This document shows positions 9,087 to 17,077 of a stretch of 64,000 nucleotides of DNA, piece by piece. This DNA is from Caulobacterales bacterium (GTDB lineage Bacteria > Pseudomonadota > Alphaproteobacteria > Caulobacterales > Parvularculaceae): contig JACKIL010000004.1 of NCBI GenBank assembly GCA_020638525.1, positions 62,001-126,000 of the forward strand, written 5' to 3'. How positions within the stretch are numbered: the first letter of the stretch is position 1; each line of letters begins with the position of its first letter. Below the pieces are notes generated by a model. The model was not told where the DNA came from, did not search any database, and saw only the letters and a program-made list of their open reading frames with translations. Position numbers and translations under genes: made by a program.

Positions 9087-9755
9087 ATGAAAGCGAAGCT
9101 AACAGGGGCCGGTAGGGGTGTCAATTCGGTCGATGCGGCCGCTGAACTCGTGCGGGAAGGCATACGGGAGGGCCGTTTTGCGCCCGGCCAGAGGCTCATC
9201 GCGGGCGACCTCGCGGCGCTTTCGGGCGGTGGCGCGGGGCCATTCCGCGAGGCGCTGTTCCGGCTTGCGGGCGAGGGGCTTGTCACCCTTCATCCTAATC
9301 GCGGCGCAGCCGTGCGCGCGCTTGGCCGCAATGACGCCGTTGAGATCTATCTCCTTCGCGAGCATGTCGACGGCCTTGCGGCGCGCCTGTGCGCTTCACG
9401 TGCAGACAAGGCGATAACTGGAGAAATCAAGGCGAGCGCGGAGAAGCTCTCCAAGGCGTTCCGCGCAGGGCGCATCACCGAGTTTCATGGCGTGAAGCGG
9501 GAGCTTCTTAATCTAATTCGCGAGAGTTGCGGCGCGGCGCGCGTCAATGAATTGGCTCGTTCGCTCTGGGCGCCGATCTGCAAGCGCGAAACGGAAGCGC
9601 AGCTTGCGAAAGCTGCTGTCTCCGCCGCGCATGCTGATTTGCAAAACGTCGCTGAGGCGATCATCGGCGAAGACGCTGATGAAGCCGAACGCGCGATGCG
9701 CCTGCATGTGAAGCGTTCGGGCGAGGGCGTGCTCGCCGCCATGGCGAAGGAATGA
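9087..9755 (+). CDS. GntR family regulator (FadR/VanR-like, FCD domain)
   Basis: The 222-residue protein has an N-terminal winged helix (residues 12-75, ending PNRGAAVRAL) and a helical FCD-type effector domain with MRLHVKRSGEGVL near the end. The recognition helix is unusual: the segment normally reading SRTPVREAL is GAGPFREAL here, so one of the conserved DNA-contacting arginines is replaced by alanine. The first glycine-rich stretch SGGGAG is also atypical. It is divergent from the cupin operon with an operator between. Its stop codon abuts that of the convergent SMP-30 gene (TGA-TCA), leaving no room for a terminator. Confidence 0.85.
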   Translation: MKAKLTGAGRGVNSVDAAAELVREGIREGRFAPGQRLIAGDLAALSGGGAGPFREALFRLAGEGLVTLHPNRGAAVRALGRNDAVEIYLLREHVDGLAARLCASRADKAITGEIKASAEKLSKAFRAGRITEFHGVKRELLNLIRESCGAARVNELARSLWAPICKRETEAQLAKAAVSAAHADLQNVAEAIIGEDADEAERAMRLHVKRSGEGVLAAMAKE

Positions 9756-11111
9756 TCAGTCGAGAGGAATGCGCATGAGCCGTGGAACGATGTCGACACC
9801 CGGAACCGGCGCATAGAGGCCGCCATCCGTCACAACATAGAGCGCGGTTCCGTTATCCGTATCGACGATCGCAGCGCTCGTCGGGCCGATAACGCCGTCT
9901 TCGGCGTTCGCGATGACGCTTTCAACGCCTTTATCCGTCACTTTCAGGACTGAGTTGAACGGGTGCGTCGTAATGTAGGCGGCGTCGTTCCTGTCGAAGT
10001 CGAAATCGTCGCCCGGCGCGCCATGCGCGACGAGCTCCGCCTCGCCTGCTTCGCCCTTCTTGCCGATCGGAATCCGCACGAAGGAGCTTGTATCTGAAAC
10101 GGCGACATAGACCCATTTCTTATGGACTTTGAGGCCGTTCGGGCCCGGCAGATTGCCGATGAAAGGGCGCCGGTTGACGATCGGCGTATCCAGCCATTTT
10201 GAAGCGTTGTCATCGCCGGGGCGCCACTGCCAAACGCCGCCGCTTGAATCGGCGATGTAGACGCGGCCTTTCTCGTCGACATCGACGCCGTTCGGCACCG
10301 CATCCTGCGGGAGAACCGCGACATTGCGCGCAGTGCCATCGGGGTCGAGCCGCCACAGGCCGTGCGCTTCCGGCGTCTTCGAATGGACGGTGATGAAGAT
10401 GGCGCCGTCCGGCGCGCGGGCGATGCACATCGTTCCCTGCCGCGTCTTCGGATCGGAGGGGAAGGGCAATTCCGCATAAGGAGTGATTGTTCCGTCAGCA
10501 GAGATAGAGAGAATCTTGTTGTCGAAAAGCATGGTGAGAAGGAGCGAACCATTCTCGCCCGGAATGAGACCTTCCGGGAACTGACCGGGCTGGAAGCGGA
10601 CGACTTCCTCAACGGTCGAAGGCTGCTTCGGCGCCGGCGCCGGGAAGGGGAATGTGAGCTGTTGAAGCGCCCCGACCGTATCGACGACGCCCTCCCGCGT
10701 CGCGATGCGCCCGCCTTTTACAGTGAAGAAGTCCATCGTCTTGATGGTGAGGGGCGCTGGCGGCGGGGCCTCGCCGAAGAGCGGCGCGGTCGCAACGCCG
10801 CGAAGCGTCCGTTCTATCGCGATGACGCCGTCCGGGCTCTTTACGACGCGATAGTCGACCGCCGCCTCAGGCAGGGCCGTTCGGAACTGGTCGAGCTGGA
10901 GCAGTAACCCGCCCTGGCCGAGAAAGTCCTCAGACTGATCTTTGAAGTCTTCCGCCAGCAGCGTCGAGACTGCGGCTGAGTCATTCGCCGCCAGCGCCTC
11001 GGCGAGGCGCTTTGCGATGTCCTGCGCGGCTTCGGCGGGCGCTGCGAATGCAAGGAGAGCCGTTCCCAAAAGGGCGGCGCGGAGCGGGGTTTTTAGTTGT
11101 CTGACAATCAT
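9756..11111 (-). CDS. Exported SnoaL-like / SMP-30 (gluconolactonase-like) fusion protein
   Basis: The 451-residue product begins with a signal peptide (cleavage near AEA-AQ). A SnoaL/NTF2-like domain follows at about residues 30-150 (AKRLAEALAANDSAAVSTLLAEDF is its opening helix region). A six-bladed SMP-30/lactonase-type propeller at about 165-451 shows the repeats PNGVDVDEKGRVYIAD and GPNGLKVHKKWVYVAV. Such propellers often hydrolyse lactones or esters. The pairing with SnoaL in one exported chain is uncommon. The first codons contain the operator TTGTCTGACAA. The call of each half is good; the reaction is unknown. Confidence 0.75.
   Translation of the reverse strand: MIVRQLKTPLRAALLGTALLAFAAPAEAAQDIAKRLAEALAANDSAAVSTLLAEDFKDQSEDFLGQGGLLLQLDQFRTALPEAAVDYRVVKSPDGVIAIERTLRGVATAPLFGEAPPPAPLTIKTMDFFTVKGGRIATREGVVDTVGALQQLTFPFPAPAPKQPSTVEEVVRFQPGQFPEGLIPGENGSLLLTMLFDNKILSISADGTITPYAELPFPSDPKTRQGTMCIARAPDGAIFITVHSKTPEAHGLWRLDPDGTARNVAVLPQDAVPNGVDVDEKGRVYIADSSGGVWQWRPGDDNASKWLDTPIVNRRPFIGNLPGPNGLKVHKKWVYVAVSDTSSFVRIPIGKKGEAGEAELVAHGAPGDDFDFDRNDAAYITTHPFNSVLKVTDKGVESVIANAEDGVIGPTSAAIVDTDNGTALYVVTDGGLYAPVPGVDIVPRLMRIPLD
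11097..11107. promoter_or_regulatory. GntR-type operator, site 2 (TTGTCTGACAA)
   Basis: A perfect 11-base TTGTC-T-GACAA palindrome overlapping codons 2 to 5 of the SnoaL/SMP-30 gene. A repressor bound here would block elongation just after initiation. Confidence 0.72.
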
Positions 11112-11153
11112 GCTTCAAGACTGGCCATGACGGGCGCTGGAAGTCAAGGACGG

Positions 11154-11837
11154 CTATTGGAAGAAGCTGTCGTCATAGCCTTCGATCTGTTGCTGCGAGC
11201 GCGCAATGTGCGCGCGCATCAACAGTTCGGCTTCCTGCGCGTCGCCGCGCATGACGGCGCTCACGATGGCGCAGTGGTCTGCGTGAGAGATCGCCATGTT
11301 CTCCATGTCGAAGACCTGCTTGAACTGCAGGCGGAGAATGCGCGTGTTGAGCCGGGCCGCGATTTCCGAAATGAACGGGTTGCGCGAGGCGGTGATGAAG
11401 ACGTCGTGGAGGTCGCCATTGAGCTCCATATAGCGCTTCACGTCGCCTTCATCCTTGGCGGCGGCGAGCTCCTCATGCAGGCGGCGCAATTCTTCCTTCG
11501 TCTGTTCGTCCATGAATTGCGTCGTCAGGCGCACGGCGAGGCCCTCGATCACCTGGCGCACCTGATAAATCGACGAGACGTCGAGGCGCGTGAAGCGGCG
11601 GACGCGCGCGCCGTAATGATAGCGTGACTCGATGAGCCCTTCGGCCGTCAGCCGGCGGATGGCTTCGCGCACCGTGCTGCGGCTGATGCCGAGGCGTTCG
11701 GTGAGGTCGGCCTCGATAAGGCGCTGGCCGGGCATGAGTTCGCCTTCATAGATCTTGTCGCGAAGCCATGTCGCCGTGCGCTCGACAGAAGAGGTCTGTT
11801 CGGCGGCTTCGTTCTGCGGCTCGATGATCGTGGTCAA
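11154..11837 (-). CDS. GntR family regulator (FadR subfamily, FCD domain)
   Basis: The 227-residue protein has a canonical GntR winged helix (ADLTERLGISRSTVREAIRRLTAEGLI, here abbreviated to its key segment SRSTVREAI) and a C-terminal FCD domain with the metal-binding histidines expected around HDVF and HADHC, ending in MRAHIARSQQQ. No ATG lies near the N-terminus; a TTG preceded by GGGGACGAG is the likely start. It retains the arginines that contact TNGTNNNACNA operators, unlike the neighbouring GntR protein, so it is the better candidate to bind the TGTCTGACA sites. A 10-base inverted repeat lies 43 bases upstream and may serve autoregulation. Confidence 0.88.
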   Translation of the reverse strand: MTTIIEPQNEAAEQTSSVERTATWLRDKIYEGELMPGQRLIEADLTERLGISRSTVREAIRRLTAEGLIESRYHYGARVRRFTRLDVSSIYQVRQVIEGLAVRLTTQFMDEQTKEELRRLHEELAAAKDEGDVKRYMELNGDLHDVFITASRNPFISEIAARLNTRILRLQFKQVFDMENMAISHADHCAIVSAVMRGDAQEAELLMRAHIARSQQQIEGYDDSFFQ

Positions 11838-11880
11838 CGCTCGTCCCCAAAGCTGCCGGCGCGCAAACGCTTTTCACGCC

Positions 11881-11910
11881 TGATAATTCAATAGCTTTAA
11901 TGAATTATCA
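11881..11910. promoter_or_regulatory. Perfect inverted repeat upstream of gntR
   Basis: TGATAATTCA and TGAATTATCA are separated by 10 AT-rich bases. It is AT-rich without a T-tract, so an operator is more likely than a terminator. It lies 43 bases upstream of the TTG-start GntR gene. Confidence 0.55.
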
Positions 11911-12015
11911 TGCGCCGGCAAAGCCGCGCAACAGCTGCTTGGAGCGCTGGAATATACGGAAAGCGACCCGGCGCCATGGCCGGACCGCTCTCCGCATCTC
12001 TCCCCGCGAGACCTG

Positions 12016-14331
12016 TTAGAACCGGGCCGTCACTTGCGCGCCGATTTCGCGCGGTTCGTTCGGGATGGCGATGACGAGGCCGGTCGCAATCGAAACGTCG
12101 AAGCCGTTCGCGACATAGGATTCGTCCGTCAGGTTCTTGCCATAGACGGCCAGAGTGAATTGTCCGCCTTCTGACGTCCACGCGACCCGCGCATTGAGGA
12201 GGCTGTGTGCGCGCTGGCGCAGATAAGGCGTGTTGCGAACATCGGCATAGCTTTCATCGACCCACGAGTAATCGACGCGGCCCATGAATTCGCCAATGCT
12301 CGTCGGCTGGATGTATTCGGCGCCCGCGGTCGCTGACCATTCCGGCGTTTTCGGCAGCTTGGTGTCGAGCGAGATGCCGGTGATCGCCTGCTGCGTCTCT
12401 TTGTATTTCGCATTGAGATAGCCGACGGAGCCGAAGACACGGAACTGATCGGTCAGGAGTGCGGTCGCGTCGACTTCGACGCCCCAGATGCGCGCCTTGC
12501 CGACATTGTCGATGACCTGAACGGTCTGGTTGCCGATGAGGTCGTTCGCCTGCAGCTGCATGTCCTGATAGTCATAGTAGAAGCCGGCGGTGTTGAGCCG
12601 CAGGCGGCCATTCGCGAGATCGGCCTTGGAGCCGATTTCATAGGACCAGACTTTCTCAGGATCGAACGGCGTTTGCGCGACGGCGGGATTCACTGGGCGC
12701 CCGTTGAACCCGCCTGCTTTGTAACCGCTGGAAACCGTTGCGTAGAAGAGAAGGTCGTCCGCCGGCGTATAGGTCAAGCTGATGCGCGGCGAGAAGTCCG
12801 TCCAGTTCTTGTCGATCGTCGTGAGCGGCACCGTCGGGAAGCCCGAGGCGAGCGCGACTTGTTCGTAGGAATAGTGTTTCTTGTCATAGGTGATGCGCCC
12901 GCCCGCGATGAGCGTGAGCTGATCCGTCAGATCGAACTCAAGTTCTGTGAAGGCGGCGTAGGACGTCGCGTTCACCTGCGGCGTCAGCGTGCCGGCGATG
13001 TCGAAGCCGAAATTGATCGGGTTGCCCGCGCCGCCTGCGCAGATGTCGGTCGGGCCGACAGGCGGGCAGGTGCTTGTCGGCAGCGCCGGGAAGATCGGGC
13101 CGGGCAGGGCTTCGAACGCTTCATAAAGGCCCGGCGCAAGCCCCACGAACCAATTGCTGTCCGCTTCTTCGTGGAAGAAATAGAGGCCGGCCGTGTAACG
13201 CAGTCTTTCCGTAAAGAGATCGCCGAACAGGTTGAATTCCTGGCTCACCTGCCATTGCTTGTCGCGATAGTCGAGCTGCCCGAAGTCGACCGGCGAGCCG
13301 TCATTGTCGCGCTGGTTGCGGGAATTGAATCGTCTGTAAGCGGAGATTGACCGGAACTGGGTCTCGCCGAAATCGTGGTCGATCTTCAGCGATACGCCGC
13401 CGCCCTTGTAGTTGAGCTGGTTCGAGCCCGTGCCATAGCTGAGGCGTAGATCGTCGGACTGATAGGCGACAGAAAGCGGCGTGTTGCTCGGGAAGCCGAC
13501 AAAGGCGTTCCACAGCGCCGCAAGGTTCGCCGGATCGTTATAGATCGGAATGGCGATGTTCGATTCGGCGTCGATATTCGTGTAGTCGAGCGCGAGCGAA
13601 ATTTCGGTCGCATCCGACGGCGTATAGAGGAACGAACCGCGCGCGACGATCGTTCCTTCTTCGCCGGCGCGTTCGCGCGTCGAATAGGGCTGGCGCACGA
13701 AACCGTCCTGGCTGCGCGTCGCGATAGAGAAGCGGCTTGCGAGATTTTCACTCAGCGGAACGTTGACGCTGCCGTCGAAATTGAGGCGGTGATCTTCGCC
13801 GACGGTGACCGAGGCCATGCCGCCGAATTCTGAATCGGGCTGCTTCGTCGTGACGTTGATCGCGCCGCCCATCGTGTTCTTGCCGAAGAGCGTTCCTTGC
13901 GGACCTTTGAGGACTTCGATGCGGTCGATGTCGGCGAGCTCCATCACGGCGCCCTGCACGCGGCCGAAGAAAACGCCGTCGACATAAAGGCCGACGCCCG
14001 GGTCCGTCGTCGGCGCATAGTCGAGCTGGCCGATGCCGCGGATGAAGAAGGTCGCGTTCGCGGCGCCGCCGACATCGGTCGTGCCGGCTTCGAATTTCGC
14101 GTTCGGCAGGAAGTTGCCGAGATCGGTCATGGTGAACAGGTTGCGCCGCTCAAGTTCCGGGCCGCCGAGCGCGGTGATCGCGACCGGCACGTCCTGAAGG
14201 CTTTCTTCCTTTTTCCGCGCCGTGACGACGATCTGGTCGAGCCCGCCGGACTGCGCCGCCGCGTCTGTCGCGGCGAACGCCGCGCCCCCGGCGATCAAGG
14301 CGAGCGCCGTCGTTGTCTTCAATCCCCGCAT
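12016..14331 (-). CDS. TonB-dependent outer-membrane receptor
   Basis: The 771-residue product has a signal peptide (cleavage near AAA-QS), the TonB-box-like DQIVVTARKKEE, a plug with IEVLKGPQGTLFGKNTMGGAIN, and a barrel ending EIGAQVTARF with terminal phenylalanine. It resembles the large sphingomonad/caulobacterial receptor group that imports nutrients other than iron. It lies between AraC and GntR regulator genes, with the TGTCTGACA operator 63 bases before its start. It is therefore probably the outer-membrane entry point for the substrate of the cupin/Rieske pathway (inference). Confidence 0.94.
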   Translation of the reverse strand: MRGLKTTTALALIAGGAAFAATDAAAQSGGLDQIVVTARKKEESLQDVPVAITALGGPELERRNLFTMTDLGNFLPNAKFEAGTTDVGGAANATFFIRGIGQLDYAPTTDPGVGLYVDGVFFGRVQGAVMELADIDRIEVLKGPQGTLFGKNTMGGAINVTTKQPDSEFGGMASVTVGEDHRLNFDGSVNVPLSENLASRFSIATRSQDGFVRQPYSTRERAGEEGTIVARGSFLYTPSDATEISLALDYTNIDAESNIAIPIYNDPANLAALWNAFVGFPSNTPLSVAYQSDDLRLSYGTGSNQLNYKGGGVSLKIDHDFGETQFRSISAYRRFNSRNQRDNDGSPVDFGQLDYRDKQWQVSQEFNLFGDLFTERLRYTAGLYFFHEEADSNWFVGLAPGLYEAFEALPGPIFPALPTSTCPPVGPTDICAGGAGNPINFGFDIAGTLTPQVNATSYAAFTELEFDLTDQLTLIAGGRITYDKKHYSYEQVALASGFPTVPLTTIDKNWTDFSPRISLTYTPADDLLFYATVSSGYKAGGFNGRPVNPAVAQTPFDPEKVWSYEIGSKADLANGRLRLNTAGFYYDYQDMQLQANDLIGNQTVQVIDNVGKARIWGVEVDATALLTDQFRVFGSVGYLNAKYKETQQAITGISLDTKLPKTPEWSATAGAEYIQPTSIGEFMGRVDYSWVDESYADVRNTPYLRQRAHSLLNARVAWTSEGGQFTLAVYGKNLTDESYVANGFDVSIATGLVIAIPNEPREIGAQVTARF

Positions 14332-14392
14332 TTCAATCCCTCCCTAAGCGACCATTATTCTTTTCGAACCGCTTGCCCGCGGCCGGTCGATA

Positions 14393-14403
14393 ATGTCTGA
14401 CAA
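14393..14403. promoter_or_regulatory. GntR-type operator, site 3 (ATGTCTGACAA)
   Basis: Differs by one base from TTGTCTGACAA and keeps the TGTCTGACA core. It lies in the AraC-TonB receptor gap, upstream of the receptor gene. Confidence 0.68.
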
Positions 14404-14439
14404 TATTTCCCTATTTTCCGGGATTGACAAGAGGGCAGG

Positions 14440-15384
14440 CTAAACAAGGCCTTCCTGCGCTGCGCGTGCCAGCTTGCGCCAGGCGGCGGGAGAGGCGCCG
14501 AACTCGGCTTTGAACGCCTTGCAGAAGGACGGAATGGAATTGTAGCCGGCGTGTTCTGCTGCGCCTGCGAGATCGACGGCGCTGTCTCGCAAGATGTCCG
14601 CCGCGCGCAGGAGTCGCTGACGCTGCAGATAGGCGCCGGGCGAAAGACCGGTCGCATTCTTGAAATTGCGCGAGAAGGCGGCGCGCGAAAGCCCCACGCG
14701 TTCGGCGAGAAGATCGCCCGTCCAGTCGAGCATCGAGGCGCTGTGGATGAGCATCAGCGCGCGCGCGATTTTCGTGGACGACGCCTGCTCTACGGAGAGG
14801 GCGGGAAGATCCGGCGCGGCGAGCGCCGCGGTTAGAATCTCCGTAAGCAGAAGATTGAAAAGCGCGTTCACGACAGGGCCGGAATTGGCCCGTGGCGCTT
14901 GCGCTTCTTCCATGATCATCGACAGCGCACGCGAGACATGCGGAGAGCCTGCTATGTCGTCGCGGCTGATGATGATCGCTTCAGGAAGAAGCCGCGCAAT
15001 CGCGGTTTTCGACGCATCGTCCCAGACCGAGCCGCCGGCGACAAGCTTCACCGCCGCGCCTTTGCCGCCATGGTTGAAGACATACTGACCGGGGCGGCGC
15101 CGCAGGATGTCCGTCAGGAGTTCCGCCTCGACGACATCGGCGCTGGAGGAGAGGCGATGACGCGCGCCATGAGGCAGGAAGACGAGATCGCCCGCCTGCA
15201 ATTCGAGCGATGCGCCGCTGCTTTCAAACCACACCGGCCCGTCGATGACGCCGTAGATGATTGCATAGTCGATCGCGGGCGCCTGCACGCCCCAGGGCGC
15301 GCGCGCATTGACGACGCCGAAGGAGGTCGCGCGGAAGCGGGCGAGGCTGAGAAGGCGTTCGACTTCCATTCTGGCAGGATACAT
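14440..15384 (-). CDS. AraC family transcriptional regulator with N-terminal cupin domain
   Basis: The 314-residue protein has an N-terminal cupin-type sensor (residues about 20-190, with LEAGDLVFLPHGARH-like AGDLVFLPHGARH). The C-terminal AraC double helix-turn-helix spans about 210-310 (LAERVGLSRAAFSRNFKNATG, and AEHAGYNSIPSFCKAFKAEFGASP in shorter form). It is encoded upstream of and codirectional with the TonB receptor and divergent from the HbpS-Rieske operon. It is therefore a plausible activator of one or both. The effector is unknown. Confidence 0.9.
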   Translation of the reverse strand: MYPARMEVERLLSLARFRATSFGVVNARAPWGVQAPAIDYAIIYGVIDGPVWFESSGASLELQAGDLVFLPHGARHRLSSSADVVEAELLTDILRRRPGQYVFNHGGKGAAVKLVAGGSVWDDASKTAIARLLPEAIIISRDDIAGSPHVSRALSMIMEEAQAPRANSGPVVNALFNLLLTEILTAALAAPDLPALSVEQASSTKIARALMLIHSASMLDWTGDLLAERVGLSRAAFSRNFKNATGLSPGAYLQRQRLLRAADILRDSAVDLAGAAEHAGYNSIPSFCKAFKAEFGASPAAWRKLARAAQEGLV

Positions 15385-15439
15385 TTGGATAACTCTTTGA
15401 GCAATTTGAATATGCCCAAGCCTCCCTCACGCCCGCAAA

Positions 15440-15450
15440 TTGTCTGACAG
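15440..15450. promoter_or_regulatory. GntR-type operator, site 4 (TTGTCTGACAG)
   Basis: One mismatch from the perfect site. It abuts and partly overlaps the AGGAGG ribosome-binding site of the HbpS-like gene and lies in the gap shared with the divergent araC gene. Confidence 0.7.
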
Positions 15451-15464
15451 GAGGAACCACATCT

Positions 15465-15860
15465 ATGACAATAACGCTAGAGCGCGCCCAAAAGGCGCTC
15501 ACCCGGGCCCTTGAGGCCGCCAAAGCCCAGAATGTTCCAATCGCAGCGGTCGTCGTCGACCGGGCGGGCCGCATGGTCGCCGCCGCGCGCATGGATGATG
15601 TGGGTTTCATGAATATCGGCGTCGCGCAGAGGAAGGCCGGAACGTCCGCCAATTTCGGTTACCCGACGCAGGCGATGGCGGACCTCGCCTCCAAGGAGCC
15701 GCTCATCCTCGCCGCGTTCACGGGCGACGCGGAAGTGATGGCGCTCGCGGGCGGCATGCCGATCAAGGAAGGCGACAAGACCATCGGCGCGATCGGCGTC
15801 GCGGGCGGGCATTATGCACAGGACCACGCAATAGCCGCCTTCGCCGTCGGCAAGGAATAG
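15465..15860 (+). CDS. HbpS/GlcG-like (DUF336) protein
   Basis: The 131-residue protein matches the HbpS/GlcG/PduO-C fold: starting helix TLERAQKALTRALEAAK, the strand AAVVVDRAGRMVAAARMD, and the C-terminal GGMPIKEGDKTIGAIGVAGG that is the family signature. No signal peptide is visible. Members bind haem or small molecules or accompany oxidative catabolic operons. It precedes a Rieske oxygenase gene by 23 bases and shares its operator-bearing promoter, so an accessory role in that pathway is likely. Family call is firm, function is not. Confidence 0.88.
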   Translation: MTITLERAQKALTRALEAAKAQNVPIAAVVVDRAGRMVAAARMDDVGFMNIGVAQRKAGTSANFGYPTQAMADLASKEPLILAAFTGDAEVMALAGGMPIKEGDKTIGAIGVAGGHYAQDHAIAAFAVGKE

Positions 15861-15883
15861 AAGCGGAACAAGGGAGCGAAACA

Positions 15884-16885
15884 ATGAGCGAAGTGAAAAC
15901 GCGGCCGGAAGAATATACGCGTGGTAAGCCAATGCCGCCGCAGGGAACGGCGGGCGGCTATGACCAGAACTGGTACCCGATCGCGCTCTCGCGCGACGTC
16001 AAGGCGGGCGAAGTTCACGGTACGGAATTCCTGAACGGCAAGGTCATCGTCGTGCGCGATGAGAACGGAAAGGCGCAGGTTCTCAGCGCCTATTGCCGAC
16101 ACCTCGGCGCCGATTTGAGCGATGCTGACGTCATCAACGGCAAGGTCGTCTGTCCGTTTCACAAATGGGGCTATGACGCCTCCGGCCAATGCGTCGAGAC
16201 GATGACGGGCGACAAGCCGCCTGAGCGTGCAAAGCTCTTCAAGTTTCCCACGGAGGAAAGCTGGGGCGTCGTCTGGGCGTTCAACGGGCTTGAGCCCTTC
16301 TATGAATCGCCGCGGCCCACTCTGACGGAGGAAGAGGCCGATTTTCAGGTTGAATTCGATCACATGACGAATGTCGACCACTTCGTGCCTTATTCGAACT
16401 CATCGGACATCCAGCATTTGCGTGCGGTCCACAAGATCGAGCTCGATGTCGACCCGCAAAATGTCGAGCGTTGGCCAGGACGCATTCGCTACACGCAGGA
16501 AATGACGATACCCGGCATGCCGAAGATCACCCAAATCGTGAACGTATTCGGCACGAACTGTCTGGTGTTCGAAGGCGAGATGATGGGGCGGCGCGTCTAC
16601 AACATGTCAGCCGGCAAACCATTGCCCGGCAACAGAACGCTGCACACCATGATGTCGGCGACGACGAAAAGCGCGGGCGGGCCCGGCGAAGACGAGATGG
16701 TCAAAGCCATCATCGCACAAGGGATCGCCTTCGGACGGCAGCTCTTCGAAGAAGACGATATGGTGATGCGCAGCATTCATTTCCGTCAGGACACGCTGAC
16801 GGAGACCGACCGGATGCTCGTCACTTTTCTTCGCTATGTCCGAGAATTTCCGCGTACGGACATTGCCTGCGACATGATTTCGTAG
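15884..16885 (+). CDS. Rieske 2Fe-2S non-haem iron oxygenase, catalytic subunit
   Basis: The 333-residue protein has an N-terminal Rieske domain with Cys71-X-His73 and Cys90-X2-His93 (YCRHLG and CPFHKWG). A catalytic domain follows with the iron-ligand motif Asp175-X2-His178-X4-His183 in SSDIQHLRAVH. This layout belongs to single-component-type hydroxylases/demethylases such as those acting on aromatic or sterol-like ring compounds; the reductase partner is not in the window. It is cotranscribed with the HbpS-like gene. The reaction class (O2-dependent hydroxylation or O/N-demethylation) is supported; the substrate is unknown. Confidence 0.9.
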   Translation: MSEVKTRPEEYTRGKPMPPQGTAGGYDQNWYPIALSRDVKAGEVHGTEFLNGKVIVVRDENGKAQVLSAYCRHLGADLSDADVINGKVVCPFHKWGYDASGQCVETMTGDKPPERAKLFKFPTEESWGVVWAFNGLEPFYESPRPTLTEEEADFQVEFDHMTNVDHFVPYSNSSDIQHLRAVHKIELDVDPQNVERWPGRIRYTQEMTIPGMPKITQIVNVFGTNCLVFEGEMMGRRVYNMSAGKPLPGNRTLHTMMSATTKSAGGPGEDEMVKAIIAQGIAFGRQLFEEDDMVMRSIHFRQDTLTETDRMLVTFLRYVREFPRTDIACDMIS

Positions 16886-16910
16886 GCGACGTCCCCGCGA
16901 CGGGCTTTTT

Positions 16911-17051
16911 CCCTCCCTTGCAAAGGGAGGGTTAGGGAGGGTTCCCTTCGGCCTATCAATAGGCGCGAGCGCTGAATTGAACCCTCCCTTTCGGCTGACC
17001 GAATTTGCTGCGCAAATTCGGAGCCTCAAGCCCTCCCTTTTCAAGGGAGGG
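16911..17051. repeat. Nested palindromic intergenic repeat
   Basis: Two copies of CCCTCCCTT-N3-AAGGGAGGG (16911-16931 and 17031-17051) flank AACCCTCCC/GGGAGGGTT copies and a central perfect CGAATTTGC-TGC-GCAAATTCG hairpin (17000-17020). The whole can fold on itself. It lies between the convergent Rieske and universal-stress-protein genes and may work as a bidirectional terminator. It looks like a small dispersed, MITE-like element. Confidence 0.75.
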
Positions 17052-17077
17052 GAGAGTCAACGGCGAAACGCTCAGGG

